Source of the DNA: Kribbella italica
Lineage (GTDB): Bacteria; Actinomycetota; Actinomycetes; Propionibacteriales; Kribbellaceae
Direction: 5' to 3'
DNA length: 64,000 nt
Assembly: GCF_014205135.1 (NCBI RefSeq)
Contig: NZ_JACHMY010000001.1
Span: 3,782,001-3,846,000 of the forward strand
In this document: positions 63,650 through 64,000 of the stretch, one piece after another
Position numbering within the stretch: position 1 is the stretch's first letter
Layout: every line of letters starts with the position of its first letter
The notes under the pieces: model-generated
What the model saw: the letters and a program-made list of their open reading frames with translations, nothing else
The model's database searches: none
Told to the model about the DNA's origin: nothing
Translations under genes and position numbers: made by a program

Positions 63650-64000
63650 ATGACTGTGCTGCGCTACACCGCCTTCACCACCGACCCGGCCGGCGGCAAT
63701 CCCGCCGGCGTCGTGCTCGACGCCGCCGACCTGAGCGACGACGCGATGCAGGCGATCGCCGCCGACCTCGGGTACTCCGAGAGCGCGTTCCTGACCCATG
63801 GACCGGAAGGCGCCGACGGCGTGGTGCCGATCCGCTACTTCTCACCGCAGGCGGAGGTGCCGTTCTGCGGGCACGCGACGGTCGCGACCGCCGTCGCGCT
63901 GGCCGAGCAGATCGGTCCCGGCGAGGTGACGTTCTCGACGCCGGCCGGGCTGGTGCCTGTGGTGGTCGAGCAGGGCGAGGACGGGCTGCGCGCGACGTTG
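63650..64000 (+). CDS. PhzF family protein, cut by window end
   Basis: The first 117 residues of a PhzF-type isomerase (MTVLRYTAFTTDPAGGNPAGVVLDA). The GNPAGVV motif, the general-acid Glu in DLGYSESAFL and the FCGHATVATAVAL loop of the first half are seen. Such enzymes are epimerase/isomerases of small acids or unknown substrates; the phenazine role is limited to a few. The rest lies outside. It is divergent from the glycosyltransferase. Confidence 0.85.
   Translation, partial: MTVLRYTAFTTDPAGGNPAGVVLDAADLSDDAMQAIAADLGYSESAFLTHGPEGADGVVPIRYFSPQAEVPFCGHATVATAVALAEQIGPGEVTFSTPAGLVPVVVEQGEDGLRATL

Overview
The window is high-GC DNA from a filamentous-type actinobacterium. Gene order and protein families (actinobacterial argS-lysA-hom-thrC-thrB-rho-rpmE-prfA-prmC chain, the wecA-atpI-atpZ-atpBEFHAGDC-DUF2550 locus, MeaA-type B12 mutase, CU044_5270 family, PspC domain) point to Propionibacteriales, most likely a Kribbella-like genus. 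That assignment is an inference from gene content; no rRNA is present. GC is about 70% almost everywhere. The clear exception is the end of the RHS toxin gene and its neighbour, where I counted 120 G/C in 240 bases at 22621..22860 (50%).

Left part (1-21 kb), accessory and regulatory genes: a truncated MocR/PdxR regulator facing a CMD-domain protein and an isocitrate-lyase-like enzyme; a lipoprotein esterase; a cyclase-family hydrolase; a 633-residue uncharacterised protein; MeaA/Ecm-type mutase; a STAS protein; an ECF sigma factor with a CU044_5270 membrane protein; a decayed S8 protease; an ATP-grasp protein; a methyltransferase; a MarR/MFS divergon; a Ski2-like helicase; a TetR/secreted-SRPBCC divergon with a perfect 16-bp inverted repeat; and FabV.

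Middle (20.6-32 kb): MurA carrying Asp in place of the catalytic Cys (the fosfomycin-insensitive form), a cobalamin adenosyltransferase that can supply cofactor to the mutase, then a 1706-residue secreted WapA-like RHS protein with a C-terminal toxin domain and an overlapping small immunity-gene candidate of foreign composition. After it come an AraC regulator and PhyH dioxygenase, an NTF2-like protein, SppA and an F420/PPOX-type protein.

Right part (32.3-64 kb), mostly core genes read leftwards: the complete F1Fo ATP synthase operon, WecA, TsaC/Sua5 with an acidic repeat tail, a four-gene insertion (adenosine deaminase family, metzincin-lectin, SARP regulator, lipoprotein), then prmC, prfA, rpmE, rho with a long Arg/Asp/Gly-rich disordered insert, and the threonine/lysine branch with argS. 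The end holds two lipoproteins, a PspC-domain protein, tRNA-Arg(CCG) with terminator, a GT4 glycosyltransferase and a truncated PhzF-family gene.

A recurring architectural feature is very tight convergent gene pairs. At four junctions (6420, 18030, 32369, 44115) the two stop codons are the same CTAG palindrome read on both strands; TCAGCTGA at 2440 and TGATCA at 49381 act similarly. These pairs leave no room for ordinary terminators, so their 3' transcripts should overlap. No insertion sequences, CRISPR arrays or phage genes were seen.
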